The notes under the pieces are model-generated. The model worked only from the letters and a program-made list of their open reading frames with translations, made no database searches and was not told the origin of the DNA. 64,000 bases of DNA from Rhodococcus phenolicus (lineage in GTDB: Bacteria > Actinomycetota > Actinomycetes > Mycobacteriales > Mycobacteriaceae): assembly GCF_001646785.1 (NCBI RefSeq), contig NZ_LRRH01000058.1, forward strand, positions 1 through 64,000, read 5' to 3'. The position numbers were made by a program, and so were the translations under genes. Of this stretch, positions 54,764-63,485 are shown in pieces; position 1 is the first letter of the stretch; the number at the start of each line of letters is the position of its first letter.

Positions 54764-54786
54764 CGGGCAGGCCCGCGCGGGATTTC

Positions 54787-54822
54787 GGACGGCGCCTTCG
54801 GATCATCCCCCCGGCGCCGTCC
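54787..54822. terminator. Bidirectional terminator before the ABC exporter operon
   Basis: GGACGGCGCC (54787-54796) pairs with 54813-54822; the + strand is followed by GTTTCTC. It lies between the methyltransferase fragment and the convergent exporter permease gene, 10 nt from the latter's stop. Confidence 0.75.
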
Positions 54823-54831
54823 GTTTCTCGG

Positions 54832-55593
54832 TCAGGCGAACTTGCGACGGTAGATCGCGACGGCGGCGGCGTAGGAGACGACGAGAATCCCGGTACACCA
54901 GGCGAGGGCGATCCAGATGTCGGAGTCCACCGGTTGTCCCGCGAGCAGGTCGCGGATCGCGTTCACGATCGAGGTGACCGGCTGGTTGTCTGCGAACGCC
55001 TGTACCGGTCCGGGCATGGACTCGGTCGGGACGAATGCCGAGCTGACGAACGGCAGGAAGATCAGCGGGTAGGCGAACGCACCCGCGCCGTCCACCGAGT
55101 TCGCGGAGAGTCCTGCGATCACGGCGAGCCAGGTCAGCGCCAGCGTGAACAGAATGAGGATGCCGGCAACCGCAAGCCATTCGAACACGTTCGCACCGGA
55201 GCGGAATCCCATGAGAAGGGCGACTCCCACGACGATCACGAGTGCGGTCACGTTGGCGACCAGCGAGGTCAGCACGTGCGACCAGAGCACCGACGACCGG
55301 GCGATCGGCATCGACTGGAATCGTTCGACGATCCCGCCCTGCAGGTCGTTGAACAGTCGCACCGACGTGTACGCGACTCCCGAGGCGATCGTGATGAGCA
55401 GGATGCCGGGAAGCAGGTAGCCCACGTACGATTCGGAGCCGGTGTCGATGGCGCCGCCGAGTACGAACACGAACAGCAGCATGATCGCGATGGGGGTGAC
55501 CGCGGTCGTGATGATGGTGTCCGGACTGCGGGTGATGTGGCGTAGGGAACGCCCTGTGAGTGCGGCGGTGTCGCCGACGACGTGCGTGGTCAT
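54832..55593 (-). CDS. ABC-2 type exporter permease, DrrB-like
   Basis: A 253-residue permease with six membrane segments: RSLRHITRSPDTIITTAVTP, YLLPGILLITIASGVAYTSV, LFNDLQGGIVERFQSMPIAR (the ABC-2 signature loop) and FLPFVSSAFVPTESMPGPVQ. It matches daunorubicin-resistance-type exporters (DrrB). The ATG overlaps the ATPase stop (ATGA). Exports a lipid or drug; substrate unknown. Confidence 0.9.
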   Translation of the reverse strand: MTTHVVGDTAALTGRSLRHITRSPDTIITTAVTPIAIMLLFVFVLGGAIDTGSESYVGYLLPGILLITIASGVAYTSVRLFNDLQGGIVERFQSMPIARSSVLWSHVLTSLVANVTALVIVVGVALLMGFRSGANVFEWLAVAGILILFTLALTWLAVIAGLSANSVDGAGAFAYPLIFLPFVSSAFVPTESMPGPVQAFADNQPVTSIVNAIRDLLAGQPVDSDIWIALAWCTGILVVSYAAAVAIYRRKFA

Positions 55594-56378
55594 CGAGGAT
55601 CCTTTCGGTCGGCGCCTGCCAGCGCGTCGGCACCGACGATGCTGAGGAATACTTCTTCGAGGGTCGGCTGCTTCTCGACGTACTCCACCTTCGCGGGCGG
55701 AAGCAGCTGTTTGAGTTCGGCGAGGGTGCCGTCGACGATGATCCGTCCCTCGTGGAGGATGGCGATGCGATCGGCGAGTTGCTCGGCCTCCTCCAGGTAC
55801 TGGGTGGTGAGCAGCACCGTTGTGCCGCCCGCGGCGAGCTCCTTCACGGCTTGCCACACCTCGAGCCGGGCCTGGGGATCTAGTCCCGTGGTCGGTTCGT
55901 CGAGGAAGACGACCGGCGGGTTCCCGATGAGGCTCATCGCAATGTCGAGTCGCCGGCGCATTCCGCCCGAGTACGTGGAGACCTTGCGGTTCCCGGCGTC
56001 GGTCAGGGAAAAGCGCGTGAGCAACTCGTCCGCGATCTGCCCGGGGTTCTTCAGGTGACGAAGCCTGGCCACCAGGGCGAGATTCTCTCTTCCGCTGAGG
56101 ATCTCGTCTACTGCAGCGAACTGACCTGTGAGACTGATCGATTCGCGCACATTCGCGGCCTCGGTCGTGACTTCGAAGCCGTCGACCGATGCCGTGCCGG
56201 CGTCCGGCTTCAGCAGCGTGGCAAGGATCTTCACGAGTGTGGTCTTGCCCGCTCCGTTCGAGCCGAGCAGCGCGAAGATGCTGCCCCGCTCGACCTCGAA
56301 GTCGACGCCGCGCAGCACGTGAAGTTGCTCGTACGACTTCTCGACGCCCCGTACCCGGATGGCAGCTCGGGTGTTCAC
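55590..56378 (-). CDS. ABC exporter ATPase, DrrA-like
   Basis: A 262-residue ATPase: IFALLGSNGAGKTTLVKILA (Walker A), SLTGQFAAVDEILSGRENL (Q loop region), STYSGGMRRRLDIAMSLIGN (signature) and VVFLDEPTTGLDPQARLEVW (Walker B). The daunorubicin-type family also has the C-terminal TLEEVFLSIVG. GTG 56378 overlaps the DUF1048 stop (GTGA). Powers the DrrB-like permease. Confidence 0.92.
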   Translation of the reverse strand: MNTRAAIRVRGVEKSYEQLHVLRGVDFEVERGSIFALLGSNGAGKTTLVKILATLLKPDAGTASVDGFEVTTEAANVRESISLTGQFAAVDEILSGRENLALVARLRHLKNPGQIADELLTRFSLTDAGNRKVSTYSGGMRRRLDIAMSLIGNPPVVFLDEPTTGLDPQARLEVWQAVKELAAGGTTVLLTTQYLEEAEQLADRIAILHEGRIIVDGTLAELKQLLPPAKVEYVEKQPTLEEVFLSIVGADALAGADRKDPR

Positions 56379-56743
56379 TGCTGTTCCTTCCGCTCGAGCT
56401 CGTCGATCGCCGCGGTGAGGCGGGCGCGTTCCTTGTCGATCCACTTCTTGCCGGTGTATGCCTGCGCGAACGTCTCGGCGAACTCGACCGGGTCGTCGCC
56501 GACGATCGTCCGCACCGGCGTGCCGTCGGCCGCGGCGCGCTCCCAGAGGTCGGCGAAGTCGCCGAACATTGCCAGCAGGGTGTCCCCGTCGGTGATCCCC
56601 CCGTAGTAGGTGAAGTACCGCTGGAATGCCTTCGCGGAGGTTGCGTACGGTTCGGGAAGGCCCTCGATGCGGGCCTTGTACTGCCGGAACTGCTTCTTCT
56701 GCTCGAGCGAGCCGGTGATGGCCTCGATCCACTTGGCGCTCAT
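56375..56743 (-). CDS. DUF1048 protein
   Basis: A 122-residue helical protein (SAKWIEAITGSLEQKKQFRQ, YKARIEGLPEPYATSAKAFQ, RYFTYYGGITDGDTLLAMF, ending RARLTAAIDELERKEQQ). DUF1048 proteins are encoded between PadR repressors and DrrAB-type exporters, as here; role unknown. ATG 56743 is preferred with GGAGAAG upstream; the GTG at 56749 overlaps the PadR stop. Confidence 0.84.
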   Translation of the reverse strand: MSAKWIEAITGSLEQKKQFRQYKARIEGLPEPYATSAKAFQRYFTYYGGITDGDTLLAMFGDFADLWERAAADGTPVRTIVGDDPVEFAETFAQAYTGKKWIDKERARLTAAIDELERKEQQ

Positions 56744-56745
56744 GG

Positions 56746-57075
56746 TCACTTCTCCCCTTTGTGGAGCCGTTCGATGCGTTCCGCGAGGAAGCTCCAGTTC
56801 CTCCAGAACTCGTTGAGTTGGGCGCGTCCCTGCGCGTTGAGGGTGTACACCTTTCGAGGCGGCCCCTTTTCGGACGGAACCTTTTCCACGTCGACGAGGT
56901 CCCGCTGCTCGATCCTGACGAGCAGCGCGTAGATGGTGCCCTCGGCGATGTCGGTGAACCCTTGATCGCGCAGTTGTGCGGTGATCTCGTAGCCGTAGGC
57001 GGGTTGTGTCGACAGGAGCGAGAGCACAATGCCCTCGAGGACCCCCTTGAGCATCTCGGTCGCCTGCTTGCCCAT
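56746..57075 (-). CDS. PadR-family repressor
   Basis: A 109-residue winged-helix repressor: TEMLKGVLEGIVLSLLSTQP, AYGYEITAQLRDQGFTDIAE, GTIYALLVRIEQRDLVDVEK and RKVYTLNAQGRAQLNEFWRN, the standard PadR N-terminal domain and a short dimerisation helix. Shine-Dalgarno GGAGGAG precedes ATG 57075. It should bind the large palindrome upstream and repress the padR-DUF1048-drrAB operon until an inducing compound is present. Confidence 0.92.
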   Translation of the reverse strand: MGKQATEMLKGVLEGIVLSLLSTQPAYGYEITAQLRDQGFTDIAEGTIYALLVRIEQRDLVDVEKVPSEKGPPRKVYTLNAQGRAQLNEFWRNWSFLAERIERLHKGEK

Positions 57076-57088
57076 CGGATCTCCTCCT

Positions 57089-57157
57089 ACTACTCGGTGT
57101 TGCTGACTACCGGTACAAAGTAACACTGAGTACCAGTAGATAGCAACACCAAGTAGT
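57089..57157. promoter_or_regulatory. 69-bp dyad operator for PadR
   Basis: Outer arms ACTACTCGGTGTTGCT (57089-57104) and 57142-57157 match 15 of 16 by symmetry, and inner arms CTACCGGTAC (57107-57116) and 57130-57139 match 9 of 10, all centred at 57123. It covers the promoter region 14 nt before the PadR start. Nested, two-dimer-size symmetry is typical of PadR operators, and this one is unusually long. Confidence 0.82.
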
Positions 57158-57282
57158 GGACGCGCGCCGGCCCCGGTTCCGGCGGGAACCCGAGCACAGA
57201 ACGAATACGACCTACGAACGACGAAGCCGGACGACATGGGCGCGAATCGGTGCACCCATGCCGTCCGGCCGGCTCGTGGAAT

Positions 57283-58671
57283 TCAGCGACGCTCGGCGAG
57301 CGACGACGCGTGGTGCTCGGGGGCGATCCGGTCGTCCGACGCGGGAGCATCGGGCGTCTCCGGATTCTCACTGCGCCCGCGGTACGTGCGATCGAGTCCG
57401 AACATGAAGAGGCCGGCGACGACGAGAACAGCGCCGAACAGGTAGTAGAGGGTCTCCGGGGTCCATCCTCCGTCGAGCAGGTAACCGGTGAGAATCGGCG
57501 CGACGATGGAGACGAGCCGGCCCACTCCGATCATGAGACCCACACCGGTCGCACGCACCGCCGCCGGATACACCGACGGGCTGATCGCATAGAACCCCGC
57601 GACGCCTCCGTTGGCTGCCATTCCGACACAGATGCACAGGACCATCCCCAGCGCGATGACCTCGAATCCGCTTGCATACGCGGCGAATACACCCGCACCG
57701 GCAAACATGAGCAGGGTGTTGACCAGTCGCGGCCGCAACACGACGGTCATGGCCGCGAATGCCAGCGCACCGACGACACCGCCGACGTTGATGAGAACCC
57801 CCGCCGTGGTGCCCGTACCCGCGTCACCGGTCACGTCGGTGAGCAGCTTCGGTGTCCAGGTGTTCGCGAAGTAGAAGGCCGCCATCAGGCACGAATATCC
57901 CAGCCACAGCAGTGCGGTGCGTCGTCCCATCAGCCCGGCGAACAGGCCGCCGCGCACACCCTGCACGCCGCGCGGGGCGGCCGGTTCCGGAAGCGCATCG
58001 GCCGTCGGGTATCCGAGTTTCGTGGCGATCGCGTTGTATCGGGCCAAAGCGTTCTTCGGACGCTTGTCGACGAGGTACTCGATGGATTCGGGCAGCGCGC
58101 GGACGACCACCAGCAGCAGGACCGCCGTCACCGCTGTGCCGAACACGAACGCGGACCGCCAGCCGAAGTGGGAGATGAGGACACCCGAGATCGCACCGCC
58201 GAGTGCCACGCCGGCCGGAAGGCCCGCCCCGTAGATGCCGAGTGTGACCCCGCGTCGCTTCTCGTTGCTGTTCTCGGAGACGAGGATGTTCAGGCTCGCG
58301 ACGAGACCGCCGATACCGAGTCCGGCGAATGCCCGGAACACGATCAGCTGTTCGAGATTCATCGCCGCCGCGGACAGTCCCATTCCTATGGTCACGAGAA
58401 CGAGGCACGCGATGGTGCCGCGGCGCCGTCCGATGCGGTCCGACAGCGGCGACAGGAAGAAGGCGCCGACGGCCATTCCGATCAGGCCGGCGCTGAGCAG
58501 ATAACCGACCTCGACGGAGCCCAGGCCCCATTCCTTGCTCAGGTGCGGGGCGACGAACGCCATGATGAGGATTTCGAAGCCGTCGACCATGCACAGCAGG
58601 AAGCAGATCACGATCGTCCGGATCTGATAGGGGCGCATGGGTCGCGTGCGAATTGCTTCGCGGATGTCCAT
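57283..58671 (-). CDS. Aromatic acid/H+ symporter, AAHS-type MFS (MhpT-like)
   Basis: A 462-residue MFS transporter: IRTIVICFLLCMVDGFEILI (the D-G-x-[DE] motif of aromatic acid symporters), FFLSPLSDRIGRRRGTIACL (loop 2-3 motif), FRAFAGLGIGGLVASLNILV, and the C-terminal RATGVGLMIGVGRLVSIVAP. Family members import benzoate, protocatechuate or hydroxyphenylpropionate; the divergent mhp genes suggest phenylpropionoid substrates. ATG 58671 is the start; it shares a 289-bp divergent region with the IclR gene. The C-terminal ~30 residues are polar. Confidence 0.88.
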   Translation of the reverse strand: MDIREAIRTRPMRPYQIRTIVICFLLCMVDGFEILIMAFVAPHLSKEWGLGSVEVGYLLSAGLIGMAVGAFFLSPLSDRIGRRRGTIACLVLVTIGMGLSAAAMNLEQLIVFRAFAGLGIGGLVASLNILVSENSNEKRRGVTLGIYGAGLPAGVALGGAISGVLISHFGWRSAFVFGTAVTAVLLLVVVRALPESIEYLVDKRPKNALARYNAIATKLGYPTADALPEPAAPRGVQGVRGGLFAGLMGRRTALLWLGYSCLMAAFYFANTWTPKLLTDVTGDAGTGTTAGVLINVGGVVGALAFAAMTVVLRPRLVNTLLMFAGAGVFAAYASGFEVIALGMVLCICVGMAANGGVAGFYAISPSVYPAAVRATGVGLMIGVGRLVSIVAPILTGYLLDGGWTPETLYYLFGAVLVVAGLFMFGLDRTYRGRSENPETPDAPASDDRIAPEHHASSLAERR

Positions 58672-58949
58672 GTGACGGGCCTTTCGAGCAGTGTGGGGGG
58701 GTTCCAGCCGCCGCGCCGGATCCCGCGGGGCGAGAGCGCATGGGAGGGCACAGGGGCGCGAGCGAATCGACAGTGCGCAGAACATGCCGGTCGTTCGACA
58801 GGCGGGTGGATCACGTAGCCGGAGCGGTTACTCGACCAGGGCGCGGGTCACGGCGGGGCACCGTGGACACTCGCGGCGTGCCAAGAGTGACAGCGACCAC
58901 CGCGGCTGTCAATTGCCGCTGCGCCGGGCCGGTCGTCACCGCGTCGATC

Positions 58950-58955
58950 TACAGT
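58950..58955 (+). promoter_or_regulatory. -10 element of the IclR gene
   Basis: TACAGT, 5 nt before GTG 58961, so transcription would begin at or just within the start codon, again a leaderless arrangement. Inference from motif. Confidence 0.4.
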
Positions 58956-58960
58956 GGGTT

Positions 58961-59662
58961 GTGGCAACTCCCGAGACAAATCCGCTGCCGGCCCGCCCCG
59001 CGGGCACGCAGACCCTCTCGCGCGGACTGCACGCGCTGGAACTGGTGTCGAATTCCCCTGGCGGACTGACGATCCAGGACATCGCAGACCGGCTCGGCGT
59101 CCACCGCAGCATCGCGACGAGGCTGCTGACCACCATCGCCGAGCATCGGTTGATCAACCGGGGACCCGACGGCCGTTACCGGCCTGCGGGCGGGCTCGCG
59201 GCCCTCGCCGGGAGGGTCTACGCCGGCATGCGCGAGCAGGCGACACCGCTCATGCAGGAGCTCGCCGACCGGATCGGCGCGAGTGTGGCCCTCTTCGTCG
59301 CCGAGGTCGACGATGCTGTCGCGGTCACCGTGACGGAACCGGCGAACTCCAACGTCCGCGTCTCGTTCCGGCAGGGCGGCCGCCATCCGCTCGGCCGCGG
59401 CGCTGCCGGATACGCCCTGCTCGCAGCCCTGCCACCCCGCGAGAACGAGGATCCGCGGGTGACCGAGGGCCGTCGTGCCGGGTATGTCATGAGCTTCGGT
59501 GAGGTGGAGCGCGGCTATTGGGGTCTCGGCGTCCCACTGGCGCGACCGGCCAACGAGCCGGCCGCATGCCTGACCTTGATCAGCGCGTCGAAGGAGCTGC
59601 TCGAGAATTCCGTCGACGCGACCGTCTCGGCCGCAGCACAGATCAGTGGTTACGACATGTGA
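58961..59662 (+). CDS. IclR-family regulator (MhpR-like)
   Basis: A 233-residue regulator: TQTLSRGLHALELVSNSPGG, LTIQDIADRLGVHRSIATRL (helix-turn-helix), then the IclR ligand domain (LMQELADRIGASVALFVAEV, RVSFRQGGRHPLGRGAAGYA). It is slightly shorter than E. coli MhpR. Flanked by the AAHS transporter (divergent) and mhpA (same strand, ~230 bp on), it is the likely aromatic-acid-responsive activator or repressor of both. A perfect terminator follows. Confidence 0.88.
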   Translation: MATPETNPLPARPAGTQTLSRGLHALELVSNSPGGLTIQDIADRLGVHRSIATRLLTTIAEHRLINRGPDGRYRPAGGLAALAGRVYAGMREQATPLMQELADRIGASVALFVAEVDDAVAVTVTEPANSNVRVSFRQGGRHPLGRGAAGYALLAALPPRENEDPRVTEGRRAGYVMSFGEVERGYWGLGVPLARPANEPAACLTLISASKELLENSVDATVSAAAQISGYDM

Positions 59663-59677
59663 CCTGCAGTTTCGTCA

Positions 59678-59709
59678 GCGACCCGCACCGGGCCTCCGGT
59701 GCGGGTCGC
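59678..59709 (+). terminator. Terminator after the IclR gene
   Basis: GCGACCCGCACCGG (59678-59691) pairs perfectly with 59696-59709 around a 4-nt loop and is followed by TTCGTTTCC. It separates the IclR transcript from the mhpA promoter. Confidence 0.85.
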
Positions 59710-59781
59710 TTCGTTTCCGGGGCCGCCGAACGTCGGCCCGCCTTGACAGGGCGCGTGAGCTCGAGGTCACATAGTCGCATA

Positions 59782-59816
59782 GCGTGCACTTATCGCCGAT
59801 ATGCGTGCAAATAACG
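59782..59816. promoter_or_regulatory. Direct repeats in the mhpA promoter region
   Basis: GCGTGCACTTATCG (59782-59795) and GCGTGCAAATAACG (59803-59816) repeat with a 21-bp period, two turns of the helix, in the 228-bp gap before mhpA. They are 75-109 nt before the ATG and could be the IclR binding sites. Inference from spacing and similarity. Confidence 0.5.
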
Positions 59817-59890
59817 ATCGAACGAAGGCTCAGGGTGCGTCACGGTCACGGGGCGACCGAACGCACCTACAAACCCGAAGGCGGGAACCG

Positions 59891-61627
59891 ATGAACACCA
59901 CGGAAGACTGCGACGTCGCCATCGTCGGAGCGGGACCGGTCGGCCTCATGCTCGCGAACATCCTCGGCATGTACGGCCACTCGGTCACCGTGCTCGAAGC
60001 CCTCGACGACCTGATCGACTATCCGCGCGGCGTCGGTCTCGACGACGAGTCCTTCCGCACCGTGCAGACCGTCGGACTCGCCGATGCAGTGCTGCCGCAC
60101 ACCAGTCCGCAACACATCATGCGACTGGTGAACGGCGCCGGGAAGGTCATCCTCGTCAACAATCCGCAGACCGACGAGTTCGGCTGGGAACGCAAACACG
60201 CCTTCATTCAGCCCGAAGTGGATCGTGCTCTGTACAACGGACTCTCGCGCTACGACAACGTTCGGGTGCTGTTCGGGCACCGAGTCGAAGATGTGGTGGA
60301 GGACACCGATGCGGTGACCGCGATCGCCGAGAACGTCGGTGCGGACGGAGAGGTGCACCGTCGTCGGATCCGGGCCCGGTATCTCGTCGGCTGCGAAGGC
60401 GGGAAGTCACCCACCCGCAAGCGTCTCGGCGTGACATTCGAAGGCGAATCCCCCTCCACGCGTTGGCTCGTCGTCGACGTGAACAACGATCCGCTCGGTA
60501 CGCCGAACGTGTTCCTCGGCGCCGATCCGAAACGCCCGTACGTGTCCATCGGCCTGCCACATGCCGTGCGACGGTGGGAGTTCATGCTCCACGACGACGA
60601 GACCGAGGAGCAGGTCACCGACCCGGCGTTCGTCGAAAATCTTCTCGCCGAACATGTTCCGAACCCCTCGAGCCTCGAGTTCATCCGGCGTCGCGTGTTC
60701 ACCCACCACGGACGCGTCGCCTCGCACTTCCGCAAGGGCAGGCAGATCATCGCCGGCGACGCCGCGCACCTGATGCCGGTGTGGCTCGGGCAGGGCTGGA
60801 ACTCGGGCATGCGCGACGCCACCAATCTCGGGTGGAAACTGGCTTCCGTGCTGTCCGGGCAGGCCGGCGACGCCCTGCTCGACACCTACACGGACGAGCG
60901 CAAGGACCACGCCAAGGCGATGGTCGATCTGTCGCTCACCTTCGGCAAGTTCATCAAGATCACCAATCCGATCGCGGCGAGCGTCCGCGACGCGGCATCC
61001 TCGGCGCTCAACCTCTTCCCGCAGGTCAAGAGCTACTTCGCCGACATGCGCTTCAAGCCCATGCCCCGCTACCACCGCGGTGTTCTCGCCGACCCCACCA
61101 CCCGTGACAGCGGACGCGCCCGTCCTGCACTCACCAGCAGACTGATCCCGGTGCGGACGGCGAACACGAAGGTCTCTCCGGTCGGTGTCCAGTTCCCGCA
61201 ACCGCGGGTCACTTCCCGCGACGGCGCGAACCTCCTGCTCGACGACGTGATCGGCAACTGGTGGACGGTGATCGTGTGGGGCAACGACCCGACCGATATG
61301 CTGCCGCAGGACTCGATCGACAAGCTCACCGCACTGGGCGCCCGTCTCGTCGCCGTGGTCCCCGAAACGCAGCGGCACTGGATGGAACGCAGCGCCGATC
61401 CGCGTGTACTCGTCCTCGGCGATCACACCGGCAGGGTGAAGAAATGGTTCGACGACCGCCCCACCCCCATCGTCTTCCTGCGGCCCGACCGCTTCGTCGC
61501 CGGCGCGTGCCTGGCCCAAGACGCCCCGGCCACGCTCGACGCGATCCTCGCCGCGATGCACTTCACGCGGCGCCCCAGCGGCGCCGCGGCACCGCAGCCC
61601 GGGCGCGAGCCCGTCGACGCACTCTGA
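59891..61627 (+). CDS. mhpA: 3-(3-Hydroxyphenyl)propionate hydroxylase
   Basis: A 578-residue class A flavoprotein monooxygenase: FAD motif VAIVGAGPVGLMLANIL (9-25), YPRGVGLDDESFRTVQTVGL, the CEGGKSPTRKRL motif, and GDAAHLMPVWLGQGWNSGMR (second FAD/NAD(P)H motif). It hydroxylates 3-(3-hydroxyphenyl)propionate or 3-hydroxycinnamate to the 2,3-dihydroxy compound using NADH and O2. ATG 59891 with GGCGGGAA upstream. First gene of mhpA-mhpC-mhpB, all on one strand with short gaps. The C-terminal ~20 residues are polar and Pro-rich. Confidence 0.9.
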   Translation: MNTTEDCDVAIVGAGPVGLMLANILGMYGHSVTVLEALDDLIDYPRGVGLDDESFRTVQTVGLADAVLPHTSPQHIMRLVNGAGKVILVNNPQTDEFGWERKHAFIQPEVDRALYNGLSRYDNVRVLFGHRVEDVVEDTDAVTAIAENVGADGEVHRRRIRARYLVGCEGGKSPTRKRLGVTFEGESPSTRWLVVDVNNDPLGTPNVFLGADPKRPYVSIGLPHAVRRWEFMLHDDETEEQVTDPAFVENLLAEHVPNPSSLEFIRRRVFTHHGRVASHFRKGRQIIAGDAAHLMPVWLGQGWNSGMRDATNLGWKLASVLSGQAGDALLDTYTDERKDHAKAMVDLSLTFGKFIKITNPIAASVRDAASSALNLFPQVKSYFADMRFKPMPRYHRGVLADPTTRDSGRARPALTSRLIPVRTANTKVSPVGVQFPQPRVTSRDGANLLLDDVIGNWWTVIVWGNDPTDMLPQDSIDKLTALGARLVAVVPETQRHWMERSADPRVLVLGDHTGRVKKWFDDRPTPIVFLRPDRFVAGACLAQDAPATLDAILAAMHFTRRPSGAAAPQPGREPVDAL

Positions 61628-61651
61628 TCCCCTCGTCTCCAGGAGCACACC

Positions 61652-62524
61652 GTGACCGACACCGTCACCATCCCCGACTACACCACCGACGCGTTCTTCG
61701 GTCTCGAGGACAAGTGGCTGCAGACCGCCGACGGCGAACTGACCCACTACCACGAGATCGGCGAGGGCACGCCCATCCTGTTCCTGCACGGCTCCGGCAC
61801 CGGCGTGACCGCCGCCGCGAACTGGTGGCTCAACCTGCCCGCCCTCGGTGAGCACGGCCGTTGCATCGCCATCGACTCGATCGGCTACGGCCAGACCGTC
61901 GTTGCGGACGGCACCGAATACGGCATCCGCGAATGGGTGCGCCACGCCGTGCGCGTCCTCGACGCACTCGGCATCGAGAAGACCTGGATCGTCGGCAACT
62001 CGCTCGGCGGGTGGCTGGCGTTCCAGTTCGCCATCGACTTTCCGGAGCGGCTGCTCGGAATCGTCTCCATGGGAACCGGCGGAGCGAAGCTGACCGGCGC
62101 GCTGAAGTCGCATTCGAATCCCACCCTCACCGAGGAGGGGATCCGCAACACGCTCGAGATGTTCGTCGTGGACAAGTCCCTCGTCACCGACGAATTGGTG
62201 TCGTTGCGCTACAAGTCGGCACTCAACGACACCGCGTCGGACCGTCTCGCACAGGTCGTCGCGGCGCGCGACCGTGACCGCCACGAACTTCCGCTCGACT
62301 TCGATGTGCTCGCGCGACTGGAGATCCCCGTGCTGCTCATCCACGGCGTACAGGACGTCGTGATCCCGGTGTCACGCACGTGGGAGATCCTCAACGTCGT
62401 CCCGCACGCCGACGCCCACATCTTCAGCCGGTGCGGCCACTGGTCGCAGGTCGAGCGGGCGGAGGAGTTCAATGCGCTCATCGGCGACTACCTCGCCCGC
62501 CACGGCGTGGCACCCCGGGCGTGA
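61652..62524 (+). CDS. mhpC: 2-Hydroxy-6-oxonona-2,4-dienedioate hydrolase (MhpC-like)
   Basis: A 290-residue alpha/beta hydrolase of the meta-cleavage type: oxyanion FLHGSGTGVTAAANW, nucleophile Ser117 (VGNSLGGW), Asp235 (HGVQDVVIP) and His263 (CGHWSQVERAEEF). It hydrolyses the ring-cleavage product to 2-hydroxypenta-2,4-dienoate and a dicarboxylate such as succinate. GTG 61652 with AGGAG 7 nt upstream. Lies 24 nt after mhpA and 10 nt before mhpB. Confidence 0.9.
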   Translation: MTDTVTIPDYTTDAFFGLEDKWLQTADGELTHYHEIGEGTPILFLHGSGTGVTAAANWWLNLPALGEHGRCIAIDSIGYGQTVVADGTEYGIREWVRHAVRVLDALGIEKTWIVGNSLGGWLAFQFAIDFPERLLGIVSMGTGGAKLTGALKSHSNPTLTEEGIRNTLEMFVVDKSLVTDELVSLRYKSALNDTASDRLAQVVAARDRDRHELPLDFDVLARLEIPVLLIHGVQDVVIPVSRTWEILNVVPHADAHIFSRCGHWSQVERAEEFNALIGDYLARHGVAPRA

Positions 62525-62534
62525 GGTCGGCTCG

Positions 62535-63476
62535 ATGACACAGGCACTGTTGTGCATGTCCCACAGCCCCCTGCTCGATCACGCGAACCCGCCGGCCGAC
62601 ACCAAGACCGCCGTCGAAGCCGCATTCGAACAGGCCAGAACGTTCGTGAAGGACTTCGATCCCGAGCTGATCGTCAATTTCGGTCCGGATCACTACAACG
62701 GGTTCTTCTACGACCTCATGCCGCCCTTCTGCCTCGGCTACAACGCGCGCGGCACCGGCGACTACGACTCGTACAGCGGCGAAATCGATGTGCCGACCGC
62801 CGTCGCCGAGGATCTCGCCCAGTTCGTCGTCGACCGCGGAATCGACCTGGCGATCTCACGCCGGATGGAGGTCGACCACGGCGCCGTCCAGCCGATGGAG
62901 ATCCTGTACGACGGCGACGTGTCCGCGAAGCCGGTCCTGCCGGTGTTCGTCAACTCGGTGGCACGGCCGTTCGCGCCGATGTCGCGTGTCCGGGCGCTCG
63001 GCCGAGCCGTCGGCGAGTACTTCGCGGACGTGGACCGGCGCGTGCTGTTCATCGGATCCGGCGGCCTCTCCCACGACCCTCCGGTTCCGCAGTTCGCCAC
63101 CGCCTCCGAAGCGCAGCGCGAATTCCTCACCGCTGGACGGAATCCCACACCGGAGTTCCGAGCCGCCCGGCAGGCCAACACGATCGAGACCGCGCGACGT
63201 TTCGCCGCCGGGGAAGCCGACATCATGGATCTGAACCCGGAATGGGATCGGGCCTTCCTCGACGTCTGCCGGTCCGGTCGGGTCGAGGACTTCGATCGAT
63301 ATACCGCCGACGACATGGACGCCACCGCCGGGCACTCCTCACACGAGGTGCGGACCTGGGTCGCCGCCTACTCCGCGTTGCGCGCGTGCGGGCCGTACCG
63401 GGTCGAGTACGAGTTCTACCGTCCCATCCGCGAGTACATCGCCGGGTTCGCGATCACCACGGCCCTGCCCGCCTGA
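62535..63476 (+). CDS. mhpB: 2,3-Dihydroxyphenylpropionate/2,3-dihydroxycinnamate 1,2-dioxygenase
   Basis: A 313-residue class III (LigB-type) extradiol dioxygenase, unrelated to the vicinal-oxygen-chelate type. Iron/acid-base residues lie in CMSHSPLL (His10), FGPDHYNGFFYD (Asp52-His53), MEVDHGAVQP and GSGGLSHDPP. It cleaves the ring of the catechol made by MhpA with Fe(II) and O2. The mhpD/E/F genes for the later steps are not in the window. The terminator at 63486 ends the operon. Confidence 0.92.
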   Translation: MTQALLCMSHSPLLDHANPPADTKTAVEAAFEQARTFVKDFDPELIVNFGPDHYNGFFYDLMPPFCLGYNARGTGDYDSYSGEIDVPTAVAEDLAQFVVDRGIDLAISRRMEVDHGAVQPMEILYDGDVSAKPVLPVFVNSVARPFAPMSRVRALGRAVGEYFADVDRRVLFIGSGGLSHDPPVPQFATASEAQREFLTAGRNPTPEFRAARQANTIETARRFAAGEADIMDLNPEWDRAFLDVCRSGRVEDFDRYTADDMDATAGHSSHEVRTWVAAYSALRACGPYRVEYEFYRPIREYIAGFAITTALPA

Positions 63477-63485
63477 CCCCTCCGC

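Noticed and set aside
60407-62344. A 645-codon open frame on the minus strand opposite mhpA and mhpC
   Set aside because: It mirrors the codon bias of two clearly identified enzymes; its translation is Arg/His/Gly-rich without domains. High GC leaves such antisense frames open by chance.
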